DNA of 64,000 nt, taken from CAYVFC01 sp964450715 (lineage in GTDB: Bacteria; Myxococcota_A; Polyangia; Polyangiales; JAFGIB01). The notes beneath the pieces are model-generated. The model saw only the letters and a list, made by a program, of their open reading frames with translations. It was not told the DNA's origin and searched no databases. The DNA is taken from assembly GCA_964450715.1 (NCBI GenBank), contig CAYVFC010000013.1:24760-88759 (forward strand). Reading direction: 5' to 3'. The translations under genes were made by a program, and so were the position numbers. Position 1 is the stretch's first letter; each line of letters opens with the position of its first letter. Positions 56,946 through 64,000 of the stretch are shown here, one piece after another.

Positions 56946-58882
56946 GCTTCGGCCTCCTTACGACCCTCTGCCTCGGCTTCCAGAGCCGCCTCGAGTTGCT
57001 GCTTGCGGTAGAGCTCGGCGTAGAGCCCCCCTTTTCGCACCAGCTCGGTGTGGGTCCCTTGCTCGACCAGGCGTCCTTTGTCCAGGACCAACACCCGGTC
57101 GGCTCGCTGCGCGGCGGTGAGCCGGTGCGAGATCAGGATCGCCGTGCGGCGCTGCGCATAGGAAAGAAGCCGCTCCAAAATGACTTCCTCGGTCCTGGCG
57201 TCCACCGCCGAGAGGGTGTCGTCGAAGATCACGATGGGCGGCTCGCGCACCAACGCTCGGGCCAGGGTGAGCCGCTGCTTCTGACCGCCGGACAGGTTGA
57301 TGCCCCGTTCGCCCAGCAGCGATTCGGCGCCCCGGGGCAAACCATAGACTTCCTGGGAAAGACCGGCGGCCTCGAGGGCCTGAGCGATCTGTCCTACGTC
57401 GTTCGCCGCGGTCGGCCCGCCCTTGCGAACGCCGATACCGACGTTGCTGGCGATGGTGTCGGAAAAGAGGAAGGGTTCCTGGGGGACAAACCCGATGGAA
57501 TCCCTCAACTGCTTGAGCGGAATGTCGTTGATGTCCCTTTCATCCAGGAAGAGCTTGCCGCGGTCGACGGGATAGAGATGAGCGAGGAGCTGAACCAGGG
57601 TGGATTTGCCAGATCCGATCCTGCCGACCAACGCCACCGTCTCGCCGGGCGCTAGCGTGAGGCTCACGTGCTCGATGGCGGGAGAAGCGCCGGCGAAGGA
57701 GAACGAGAGGTCCCGGATATCGATGGAACCCTGCAGCGGCGGATAGGATTCCTCGTCGAAACGGAGCTCTCCGGACTTGGGAAGGATCTCGCCGCGGACG
57801 ATGGGGGGCTCGGCCGCGGGATCGTCGGCATCCACCAGTTCGGGCTTCCGGTTGATGATCTCCAGGATGCGCTTGGCGCTGGCCCGGCCGCGGCGATTCA
57901 AGGTGATACTCCACCCCGTCGCCACCATGGGCCAGGCGAGACGCGAGACGTAGCGCTGAAATGCGACCCAGGTTCCGACCGACAACGCCCCGGCCAGGAC
58001 CTGCTGGCCGCCGGCGAAGACCAGGATCACGAGCCCGATGTTCACCGAGTACTGCATTACCGGCCCCATGAGCATCTGCGCACGCGCCAAACGGAGGTTC
58101 GAGGCTACGTACTCGCGGCTCGCGACCTCGAACTTCGCTTCCTCGGCCCCTTCGCGCACGTACCCCTTGACCACCCGGATTCCGGAGAAGGCCTCCTGAA
58201 CCACGGCGGAGAGCCGGGAAAACCCGGACTGGACACGCTCCATCCGTCGTTCGATCACCTTTCCCAGGCGCACCACGATGATGGGAATGAGCGGTAGCGG
58301 GATTAAGACGAGGAGTGTGAGCTTCCAGTTCAGGTAGAGCATCAGAGCCGGCACGGATGCCAGGTAGACCAGCGCGTCCAGGGAAATCAGCGTGCCGATC
58401 CCCAGAGCCATACGCACGGCATCATGGTCGTTGGTGGCCCGGCTCATCAGGTCGCCGGTCGGGGTTTGGCCGAAGAACCGCGGGGAGAGCTTGAGGAGCT
58501 TGGAAAAGAAGGTAGTCTTGAGGTCTCTATCGATGAGGAACGACGTCCCGATGAATGCCATGCGCCAGACGTACCGCAGGATTCCCATGACGACGTGGAT
58601 CGCCAGGTAGGCCCCGCCGCAGAGCACGAGCATTCGAAGCGCCTCGGCCTCTGGTACTGCGCCTCTGGCGTAATCCGCCACCGTGTCGATGGCCTTGGCG
58701 ACCAAAAGCGGTCCGGCCAGATCGATGACATCGACAATGATCAGGCTCGCCAACCCTCGGGCGTACTTCCAGCGATATTTCTCGAGATAGTGGCGAAACA
58801 GCTCTCCGCCTCCGAGGGAATCGAGCGCGCGGGAGATGCCATCGTCGGGGCGTTCGGATGGGGAGGGCACGACGCTATTCAT
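56942..58882 (-). CDS. ABC exporter half with degenerate catalytic site
   Basis: This 646-residue protein has six transmembrane helices and a nucleotide-binding domain with Walker A VGRIGSGKSTLVQLL near 430 and signature LSGGQKQRLTLARALV near 542. Walker B reads IVIFDDTLSAVDARTE, so the catalytic Glu is replaced by Asp. This is the usual mark of the non-hydrolysing half of heterodimeric exporters such as TM287/288. The first ATG of the frame is 58882 (the earlier opening uses TTG). It is translated first and is coupled to its partner by a four-base overlap. Confidence 0.92.
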   Translation of the reverse strand: MNSVVPSPSERPDDGISRALDSLGGGELFRHYLEKYRWKYARGLASLIIVDVIDLAGPLLVAKAIDTVADYARGAVPEAEALRMLVLCGGAYLAIHVVMGILRYVWRMAFIGTSFLIDRDLKTTFFSKLLKLSPRFFGQTPTGDLMSRATNDHDAVRMALGIGTLISLDALVYLASVPALMLYLNWKLTLLVLIPLPLIPIIVVRLGKVIERRMERVQSGFSRLSAVVQEAFSGIRVVKGYVREGAEEAKFEVASREYVASNLRLARAQMLMGPVMQYSVNIGLVILVFAGGQQVLAGALSVGTWVAFQRYVSRLAWPMVATGWSITLNRRGRASAKRILEIINRKPELVDADDPAAEPPIVRGEILPKSGELRFDEESYPPLQGSIDIRDLSFSFAGASPAIEHVSLTLAPGETVALVGRIGSGKSTLVQLLAHLYPVDRGKLFLDERDINDIPLKQLRDSIGFVPQEPFLFSDTIASNVGIGVRKGGPTAANDVGQIAQALEAAGLSQEVYGLPRGAESLLGERGINLSGGQKQRLTLARALVREPPIVIFDDTLSAVDARTEEVILERLLSYAQRRTAILISHRLTAAQRADRVLVLDKGRLVEQGTHTELVRKGGLYAELYRKQQLEAALEAEAEGRKEAEA

Positions 58883-59587
58883 CTTCAAAGCCAGTGGCTT
58901 TTTCTCTTCAAACCATGTTCAACCCGTCAGAAGGTCGGTTCCCTTCCGGGGTCACCGGTCTCATCAGATTCGGGAGGCGAGTCGGTTGTCGCGGGCATGA
59001 TGGCTCGCCCGTGACCCCGCCGCGACACCGGTCCAAACGACCCGGGCGGTTGACCGCGAGGATAGCGCGTATGCGGGACGGTCGGTAGGTGGAGCAGGGT
59101 CGTCTTCTGTCGTGCCGCTTTTTTCTGACCGGCCGCTTCACGAGAGGTGTTACCCGCTGCCCGGGTTTTCGGGCTCACCGCCCTTCATCACCCCCACGAG
59201 GTTTTTCCTTGAACTCGTAGGGAAGCCCTCCGGCTGCGTGCACGCCCTCCTTGACCCGCTGTGAGATGATAAGGACCTGCGGACTTACGCCCAGAAGACG
59301 ACAAAAAGGCGACAATTCGCGCCAGATAGGCGGTGGTTATGGAGCATGAGCGGCCGCCGTCGGCGGCTTTCAAACGGCGCGCGCGCGGGATATGATCGAT
59401 GGTGACTGGCGACCGGTTCACCGGAAATCGGGTTCAACGGTTCTTTTCAGGGTCTACGGGAAACGATTCATCCAGCAAAGGCTACACTGTAGAAACCATT
59501 ATCAGGTGAAAGGGCGGGTATCATGGCTGGAGACCCTCGTTTCAACCCGTTCGGTGCTCTAGGCTATTTTGTCCAACCGGGGTAGCG
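58883..59587. other. Gene-poor gap before methyltransferase
   Basis: No intact gene is seen in this 705-base stretch. The minus strand holds one short run that recalls a known protein (see the entry at 59188). The right part (59440-59587) likely contains the promoter of the methyltransferase gene, but I could not identify a convincing box. Confidence 0.4.
59188..59290 (-). pseudogene. Possible IlvD/Edd-like dehydratase scrap
   Basis: The minus strand reads VKEGVHAAGGLPYEFK, which resembles the N-terminal region of dihydroxyacid or phosphogluconate dehydratases (VKxGVxxAGGxPxEF). Nothing on either side extends the match. This is a guess based on 16 residues. Confidence 0.2.
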
Positions 59588-60406
59588 ATGAACCCGATCG
59601 GAAAATACCTGCTGCGGGCGTTCATCGCCCTGAGGACTTTCCTGCTTTTCCGCCGCTGGCGGGTCTGCAGCGTTTTCGACGACTGGTTCGAGGGCTCGCC
59701 CAAGAGCCCGACCCTGCGGCGCATCTTTGCCGAGGCCTACGGCGACGACTACGCGCGCGAGGCCGATCCCATGAGCTTCATCTCTCTATCCGACCTGGAG
59801 CGGATGGCGGGCTTGCTGCAGCTGGAACCGGACGGGTTGCTGGTCGATCTGGCCTGCGGGCGCGGTGGCCCCGGGCTCTGGATCGCGCGGCGCATCGGCG
59901 CCCGGCTGGTCGGCGTCGATCTCTCTCAACAGGCGGTGCAACAGGCCGGGGGGCGGGCGGCCGATTTTGGGCTTCAGGGCCGGGCGCGTTTTCAGGTGGG
60001 CGATTTCTCGGCCACCGGTCTTGCCGCCGCCTCCTGCGACGCGATCGTCTGCATCGACGCGCTTTTTCTGGCGCTGGATCGGGAAGCGGCGGTGCGCGAG
60101 ATGGCGCGCATCCTGCGCCCGGGCGGAAGGCTGGTGTTGACCAACTGGGAAGGGGGGTTCGTCCCCATGATCCGCGACCACCGTCGGCTGCTGGAAGAAA
60201 ACGGCTTCCGGGTAGAGCTGTGCGAGCGGATCCGGGAGACGGAGCAGCGCCAGCGGGCGGTCTACGACGGCATCGCGGCGAACCGGGATGCGCTGATCAA
60301 AGAGATGGGCCGGGCGGCAGCCCGGGTCTGGATCCAGGACGCCAAGAACCGCAAGTACCTCGACCGGGTGCGGCGGGTGCTGGTGGCGGCGAGCCGGACG
60401 GAGTGA
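59588..60406 (+). CDS. Class I SAM-dependent methyltransferase
   Basis: This 272-residue protein has the Rossmann methyltransferase core: VDLACGRGGPGLWIA (motif I) near 81, VGVDLSQQAV (motif II) near 99, GDFSATGLAAASCDAIVCID near 129 and ILRPGGRLVLTNW near 170. The C-terminal about 80 residues are helical and should define the substrate. The N-terminus is basic and may contact a membrane or nucleic acid. ATG 59588 lacks a strong ribosome site. It faces the small membrane protein gene tail-to-tail. The substrate is unknown; a small molecule is the default guess. Confidence 0.85.
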   Translation: MNPIGKYLLRAFIALRTFLLFRRWRVCSVFDDWFEGSPKSPTLRRIFAEAYGDDYAREADPMSFISLSDLERMAGLLQLEPDGLLVDLACGRGGPGLWIARRIGARLVGVDLSQQAVQQAGGRAADFGLQGRARFQVGDFSATGLAAASCDAIVCIDALFLALDREAAVREMARILRPGGRLVLTNWEGGFVPMIRDHRRLLEENGFRVELCERIRETEQRQRAVYDGIAANRDALIKEMGRAAARVWIQDAKNRKYLDRVRRVLVAASRTE

Positions 60407-60439
60407 GCCCCCTGCCGCCGGCGGATGACGCGCCCCGCG

Positions 60440-60913
60440 TCAACAGCGGTATCCCCAGTCGATTGTTCGCTCCAGCCAGCAGGTGAGCCGTTCGTGGGGC
60501 GAGCGGTCGTGGCCGAAAAGCGCGTATTCAATGCCGTATGCCGGCAGGTAGAGCCAGCAGAGCCACAGGGCGGTGAACAGGTGGCAGAACTCGTGCTTGA
60601 GTATGGCTGGCGTCGAGCTGAAGATGAACAGCCCCAGCGAGATGCCGCTGCTCAGCGGCCCGCGGGCGCGGATGACCACGAAGGGGAAGGGGCCGAAGCA
60701 ATAGAGGTGCGGGCGGTGCCCCTGTAGCCACCGCAGCAGGCAGGCGGCCAGGCCGACCAGGCTCTGGGGCAGGGTCCAGAGCAGCAGGGGGGGCGCCAGC
60801 AGAAGCGCCGCCCAGAGCGGCCAGGGAGGGCGGCCGGGCGAACGGTCCGGCCACTTGTACCCGGTATCCTGCCGGGGTGACTCTTGCGGCATGGCGCCGT
60901 GCTCTTCCACCAT
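60440..60913 (-). CDS. Membrane protein with HExxH motif
   Basis: This 157-residue protein has two or three hydrophobic helices (PLWAALLLAPPLLLWTL; LVGLAACLLRWL; ISLGLFIFSS). Near residue 107 it carries ILKHEFCHLFTALWL, an HExxH zinc-metallopeptidase-like motif, then LYLPAYGIEYALFG and a Trp-rich end. Similar small proteins in other bacteria keep a GxxxHExGH segment, but activity has not been shown to my knowledge. It may equally be a structural membrane protein. It lies 12 bases from the Fe-S gene on the same strand, so the two probably form an operon. Confidence 0.65.
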   Translation of the reverse strand: MVEEHGAMPQESPRQDTGYKWPDRSPGRPPWPLWAALLLAPPLLLWTLPQSLVGLAACLLRWLQGHRPHLYCFGPFPFVVIRARGPLSSGISLGLFIFSSTPAILKHEFCHLFTALWLCWLYLPAYGIEYALFGHDRSPHERLTCWLERTIDWGYRC

Positions 60914-60925
60914 GAAACGAATATC

Positions 60926-61651
60926 CTATTGCCGACCCGCGGCTGTCCAGGGGCAACCGAGCTCGCAGGCGCGGCAGTACTTCACCACTGCGCCGGGGCG
61001 CCCGTCCGCTTCCCAGCGGTCGACGCAAACCGCTCCGGCAAGATCGCGCGCCATCTGCCGATCACAGGCCGCCCGCGCGTAGGGTGCCTCTCCGCTCTGG
61101 CCAAAGGCCTGTAGAGGACAGGCCCGGCAACAGGGCGCCGGACAATCGCCGCAGGGATCGAAGTCAAGGGCCGGCGAGGGCTCGAGATCCGCGTCGAAGA
61201 AGAGCGCGCGCAGGCGCACCCGCGGTCCGTGCTCCGGGGTGAGCAGCAGGTTGTTCTTTCCCATTTTTCCCAGCCCGGCCAGCACGGCCGCGTCCTTGAG
61301 GAAGACGCCCCCGGCCTCCAGCGAATAGGGCACGTCGCGCGCGGCCATGCCGAGCTGATGGCTCGACCACGCCTGTAGCTCGGCCGAAATCTTCATCAGC
61401 AGGCGATTACCCCGGCTGCCTCCGGGACCCCGGTCCCACCAGTCCAGCTCGGGCCGGTCCGGCGGGTGCGGCAGAGCGATGACCAGCAGCGAAGGTGCGC
61501 CGTGCGAGCGGACGGCGCGGCCGGTCTCGCGGTAAGCGGGCGCCTGCCCGAGCCGGGAAACGCGGGTGATCCCGGCCGCGCAGGCGCCCAGGGCGCGGGC
61601 GCGCTGCAGAATACGTTCGGTAACATCCGCTTTGCTGCCGGTGCCGGCCAC
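60926..61651 (-). CDS. Two-[4Fe-4S] protein related to epoxyqueuosine reductase
   Basis: This 241-residue protein resembles the QueG and reductive-dehalogenase-like group. It has a cobalamin-type domain with GLGKMGKNNLLLTPEHG near 141 and the Cys motifs CGDCPAPCCRACP near 180 and CRACELGCPW near the end, giving ligands for two [4Fe-4S] clusters. It is shorter than QueG (over 300 residues) and lacks the C-terminal HEAT repeats, so it is probably not the true tRNA enzyme. The first codon is uncertain. The frame opens with TTG 61696; I prefer GTG 61651. It is upstream of the membrane protein gene. Confidence 0.72.
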   Translation of the reverse strand: MAGTGSKADVTERILQRARALGACAAGITRVSRLGQAPAYRETGRAVRSHGAPSLLVIALPHPPDRPELDWWDRGPGGSRGNRLLMKISAELQAWSSHQLGMAARDVPYSLEAGGVFLKDAAVLAGLGKMGKNNLLLTPEHGPRVRLRALFFDADLEPSPALDFDPCGDCPAPCCRACPLQAFGQSGEAPYARAACDRQMARDLAGAVCVDRWEADGRPGAVVKYCRACELGCPWTAAGRQ

Positions 61652-61824
61652 CCGGGTTCGCCGTCCTTTCCAGCTGCCGGCGCACACGCCAGCCAATCGC
61701 TCGCCGGGCGCGCCCCGGCACGATGAATGGTAACGCGAATCCAGGGGGCGCGCACCCGGTTGGCCGGTGCGGCAATACGAGGTACAATCGCCGCCAACGC
61801 TCCGCCGCCCAAGGGGGTAAAACG

Positions 61825-61959
61825 ATGAAACTGACCTGGAAAGTCGATGACGCCACCGTGGTGGAAGCGCAGCTCCGCGTCCTGGGCAAGGAGACCATCC
61901 GGGTCAACGGCCAGCAGGTGCACGACGGGCGGCGGATAAGGGGCCGGGGTATACAGTAG
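61825..61959 (+). pseudogene. Truncated small-domain protein
   Basis: A 44-residue frame begins MKLTWKVDDATVVEAQLRVLG after an AAGGGGGT site and contains KETIRVNGQQVHDGR. The start of a conserved beta-strand domain is visible, and it then ends abruptly 32 bases before the 58-bp repeat copy at 61992. It looks like a gene decapitated at its 3' side by the event that left the repeat. The family is not recognised. Confidence 0.5.
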
Positions 61960-61991
61960 CCTCCGGGTCAAGACCTCCCGCGGCGTCCTTA

Positions 61992-62049
61992 CAGCCAGGG
62001 TGCAAAACGGCGGAGGGGTTGTCGGCGGGTGGGGTTAATGCTTCATATT
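61992..62049 (+). repeat. 58-bp repeat, copy 2
   Basis: This copy matches 52704-52761 at about 55 of 58 positions. It sits between a truncated gene on its left and the start of the DUF6909-like fragment on its right, 20 bases before its ATG. It marks a probable site of past insertion or deletion. Confidence 0.75.
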
Positions 62050-62069
62050 TCAATGGACGAGGGACGGTA

Positions 62070-62459
62070 ATGCAGGAGCTGACGAAATCGCAAAAGGGGC
62101 GGCTGGCGATTCGAACGTTCAAGATAACCGCTGACGCTCTTGCGCTACGCGGTTATTACAAGCCCTCCGGGAAGTCCGGTCAGACCCTGGAGGATGCGCT
62201 GCGCGGCATCAGTCCGGAGATCTACGGCACCATCAACGACCCGCGAAGTATCGAGATCAACGGGCTGGAATACGTTCTGGACAGGCTCCCCAGGGGTATC
62301 GAAGAGTGTTCGCGAATCGTATTGACCGCTCAGGAAGAGCTCGAGAGCACATCGTTCGAGAAGATCGAACCTCCCAAGCGTAGACGGATTTCCTACCGCG
62401 TTGGAGATAGAAAAGGTCTACAGTTCTCTGGAGCAAAATCGAACGAAGAAGAAAAGTAA
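62070..62459 (+). CDS. DUF6909-like protein, N-terminal part
   Basis: This 129-residue frame has RGYYKPSGKSGQTLEDAL near 28, SPEIYGTIND, EINGLEYVLDRLPRGIEEC near 67 and PPKRRRISYRV near 108. I recall the same block as the N-terminal third of longer proteins (about 550-600 residues) named DUF6909, mainly from Bacteroidota. Here it stops after a short unrelated tail. The continuation lies in another frame (62401-63537). The starting ATG is close to the 58-bp repeat. It is probably one half of a broken gene. Confidence 0.6.
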   Translation: MQELTKSQKGRLAIRTFKITADALALRGYYKPSGKSGQTLEDALRGISPEIYGTINDPRSIEINGLEYVLDRLPRGIEECSRIVLTAQEELESTSFEKIEPPKRRRISYRVGDRKGLQFSGAKSNEEEK

Positions 62460-63537
62460 CGACGGGCTATTCAATATCATCTACAGGCTCGGCAAGCGCG
62501 TGGAAGCGGAACGCGCTTCCACGGACAACGAGCTCTCCATTTACTTCACTCCCGCCTTCAGGGACATGATCGGCCATCACAGATACAGCCGGCAATGGGC
62601 GCAAGCGGTCAAAGACAGAATATGCGCACTCGGCCTGGGAAAGAAGCCCCTGCACATCATCAGCGCCAACATGCATAGCGTCGTCAATCTATTGTACGGG
62701 CATGCCGCTGTGCGACGAATGGCCAAGGCTGGTGGCGGAAAGACGATCTACGACCTGATTCCGACGATGAGAGAAAAGGCGGAAAAGGTCCTGCAATTCG
62801 CGAGAAAGAACGGCTTGTACGAACTAGTGGATGCATCCGGCACCCACATCGACTGCCAGATCATCGACACTTCCCAGCTCGAGAACCTCTCCTTTCATCG
62901 CGATCTCGAATTCGACATACGTCATCTCGCCGAGAAGCCGGTAATTCTGGTCATGGACTATGCTTTCGGCACCCAGGCCTTCGAGGCGATGGACGAGTTG
63001 CTCAATCCCAGTCTGGAAGAAGCGTCCACCCGGATCGAGAACGTTCAATCCATATCGGTGCTGGGAAAGGCCGGAATCCTCCCTGGTAAGAAGGGGGATC
63101 TGATGCTGCCAACGGCTCGTGTGCTCGAGGGCACACCGCATAACTACCTGGTCGACAACGACCTCAGCCAGAAGGATTTCGACAAGGGAACACGGGTGTT
63201 CGTCGGACCCATCGTGACCGTTCTGGGAACGTCTCTGCAAAACCGAGATGTCCTGCAAAAATTTCAAGAAAGCAGCTGGCGTGCGGTGGGACTGGAGATG
63301 GAGGGCGGGCACTATCAGCGCGCCATCAATGCGGCAATGATCCGGGGTCATATCTCCCGGGACGTCAAGCTTCGTTATGCCTATTACGCGTCGGACAACC
63401 CTTTACATCTGGACGAGACCCTGGCCGCCGGTAGCATGGGTGAGGAAGGCATCCGTCCTACCTACATGATCACCAAGGTCATCCTGGAGAAGATCCTCGG
63501 GGGCGGGGTAAAAAAAGCGTCCTCGACGCGCGGTTGA
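62401..63537 (+). CDS. DUF6909-like protein, C-terminal part
   Basis: This 378-residue frame (TTG start at 62401) overlaps the first part by 59 bases in another frame. It contains GLFNIIYRLGKRVEAE near 22, RDMIGHHRYSRQWAQAVKDR near 54 and KPLHIISANMHSVVNLLYG near 81, which follow the N-terminal block in the family I recall, but a stretch of roughly 100 residues expected between them is absent. Later parts (ILVMDYAFGTQAFEAMDELL, GLEMEGGHYQRAI) look intact. The family resembles a nucleoside-phosphorylase-like or related fold only loosely. Read together, the two halves suggest an internal deletion with a frame change. Confidence 0.6.
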   Translation: MEIEKVYSSLEQNRTKKKSNDGLFNIIYRLGKRVEAERASTDNELSIYFTPAFRDMIGHHRYSRQWAQAVKDRICALGLGKKPLHIISANMHSVVNLLYGHAAVRRMAKAGGGKTIYDLIPTMREKAEKVLQFARKNGLYELVDASGTHIDCQIIDTSQLENLSFHRDLEFDIRHLAEKPVILVMDYAFGTQAFEAMDELLNPSLEEASTRIENVQSISVLGKAGILPGKKGDLMLPTARVLEGTPHNYLVDNDLSQKDFDKGTRVFVGPIVTVLGTSLQNRDVLQKFQESSWRAVGLEMEGGHYQRAINAAMIRGHISRDVKLRYAYYASDNPLHLDETLAAGSMGEEGIRPTYMITKVILEKILGGGVKKASSTRG

Positions 63538-63598
63538 GGTAGCACGAAGCGCGTTCCGGAAAGGGACGGAGAAGCGACGAAGCGGGCCCGGTGGCTCA

Positions 63599-63703
63599 TC
63601 ACCGGGTGAGCTTCCGATACTCGATGCGGTGGGGCCGTTCCGCCTCTTCGCCCGACCGTCTCTTGCGGTCGGCCTCGTACGCCTCGTAGCTGCCCTCGAA
63701 ACA
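63599..63703 (-). pseudogene. C-terminal remnant of an ABC-F (EttA-like) gene
   Basis: About 33 codons encode FEGSYEAYEADRKRR, then GEEAERPHRIEYRKLTR and a stop. This is the typical C-terminus of EttA-type ABC-F ATPases, but nothing upstream continues it, so only the tail survives. A complete but Uup-like ABC-F gene lies at 44.7 kb and is not its parent. Confidence 0.55.
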
Positions 63704-63762
63704 AAGGGGTCAGGGGATGACACGCAGGAACCGGTACTGGACGAGTCACCTAAGGAGGCACC

Positions 63763-63938
63763 ACAAAATAAACGATCCGGTTGCGGCCGCGTGGGCGGGT
63801 GCACTCGCGGCTTTCGTCCTCGGAAAAATCCTCGAAATAGCGCTCTCGACCGCAGGGAGAGATCTCTGCGGTTTTTCCTCCGGGCGCGCTCGCGATTGCG
63901 CTCCGCCGACGCGCCCGGTCTCGTATCGTTCATTTTGT
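63763..63938. mobile_element. Probable diverged copy of the miniature element
   Basis: ACAAAATAAACGAT at 63763-63776 is complementary to ATCGTTCATTTTGT at 63925-63938 with one mismatch. The right edge continues CACGGA, exactly as in the terminal repeat of copy A. The inverted core keeps ATTTCGAGGA and a compound hairpin (CCGCAGAGATCTCTCCCTGCGG). Overall it is clearly more diverged than copy B. Confidence 0.5.
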
Positions 63939-64000
63939 CACGGACCCTAAGCTAGAGTTTCGCCATTTTTCAGGCGGCGCATAGCAGGTCCTGCAGGCCT

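Overview
The window is GC-rich (roughly 65-70%) and gene-dense. Its content points to a member of the Myxococcota or a related former deltaproteobacterium, most likely Polyangia-like. The supporting traits are three Hanks-type Ser/Thr kinases, an FHA-containing sigma-54 activator, many lipoproteins with Asp/Cys-rich or Gly/Ser-rich repeats, formylglycine-generating-enzyme-like (FGE-like) proteins, PEGA-type kinase tails and a long SppA with a barrel-like N-terminus. I recognised no tRNA, rRNA, CRISPR array or intact insertion sequence. The genus call is inference only.

Layout. 1-5.8 kb: a small lipoprotein, a DHH phosphoesterase and a large alpha/beta-hydrolase lipoprotein, separated by two gene-poor gaps. 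6-10.5 kb: an FHA/sigma-54 activator facing a VWA lipoprotein, then a DUF234-type ATPase whose stop codon abuts a 159-bp miniature inverted-repeat element. 10.6-14.9 kb: a giant secreted lipoprotein with Cys-rich repeats and a LamG-like fold split by five jelly-roll-like modules. 15-18.3 kb: a truncated gamma-carbonic anhydrase translationally coupled to a flippase-like and a DUF2723 membrane protein. 18.3-24 kb: a Gly/Cys-rich secreted protein with an FGE-like tail, an FGE-like protein, miaA and mutL. 24-31.7 kb: two kinases, a TPR protein and SppA. 31.7-36.7 kb: a DUF2235 hydrolase, a basic/acidic exported protein pair and a DUF4062-NTPase-PilZ fusion. 36.7-43.9 kb: an FG-GAP lipoprotein with a miniature element inside its signal peptide, membrane proteins, a ZIP transporter, a VKOR-DsbA fusion, a tandem M23 protein and nikR. 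44-52.7 kb: a hemolysin-III-like protein, an ABC-F protein, an orphan adenine methyltransferase and a 1434-residue kinase/ATPase. 52.7-64 kb: transposase debris, a hydrolase lipoprotein, a heterodimeric ABC exporter, a methyltransferase, an Fe-S protein and decayed genes.

Common themes are cell-envelope and secreted proteins, phospho-signalling, and a background of small non-autonomous repeats: one family with two clear copies and one probable divergent copy, a second type with a TAAA target duplication, a 58-bp repeat seen twice and a 41-bp repeat seen twice. The most unusual single protein is the DUF4062-P-loop NTPase-PilZ fusion at 34-36.1 kb. It looks like an NLR/STAND-type sensor joined to a possible cyclic-di-GMP-binding domain.
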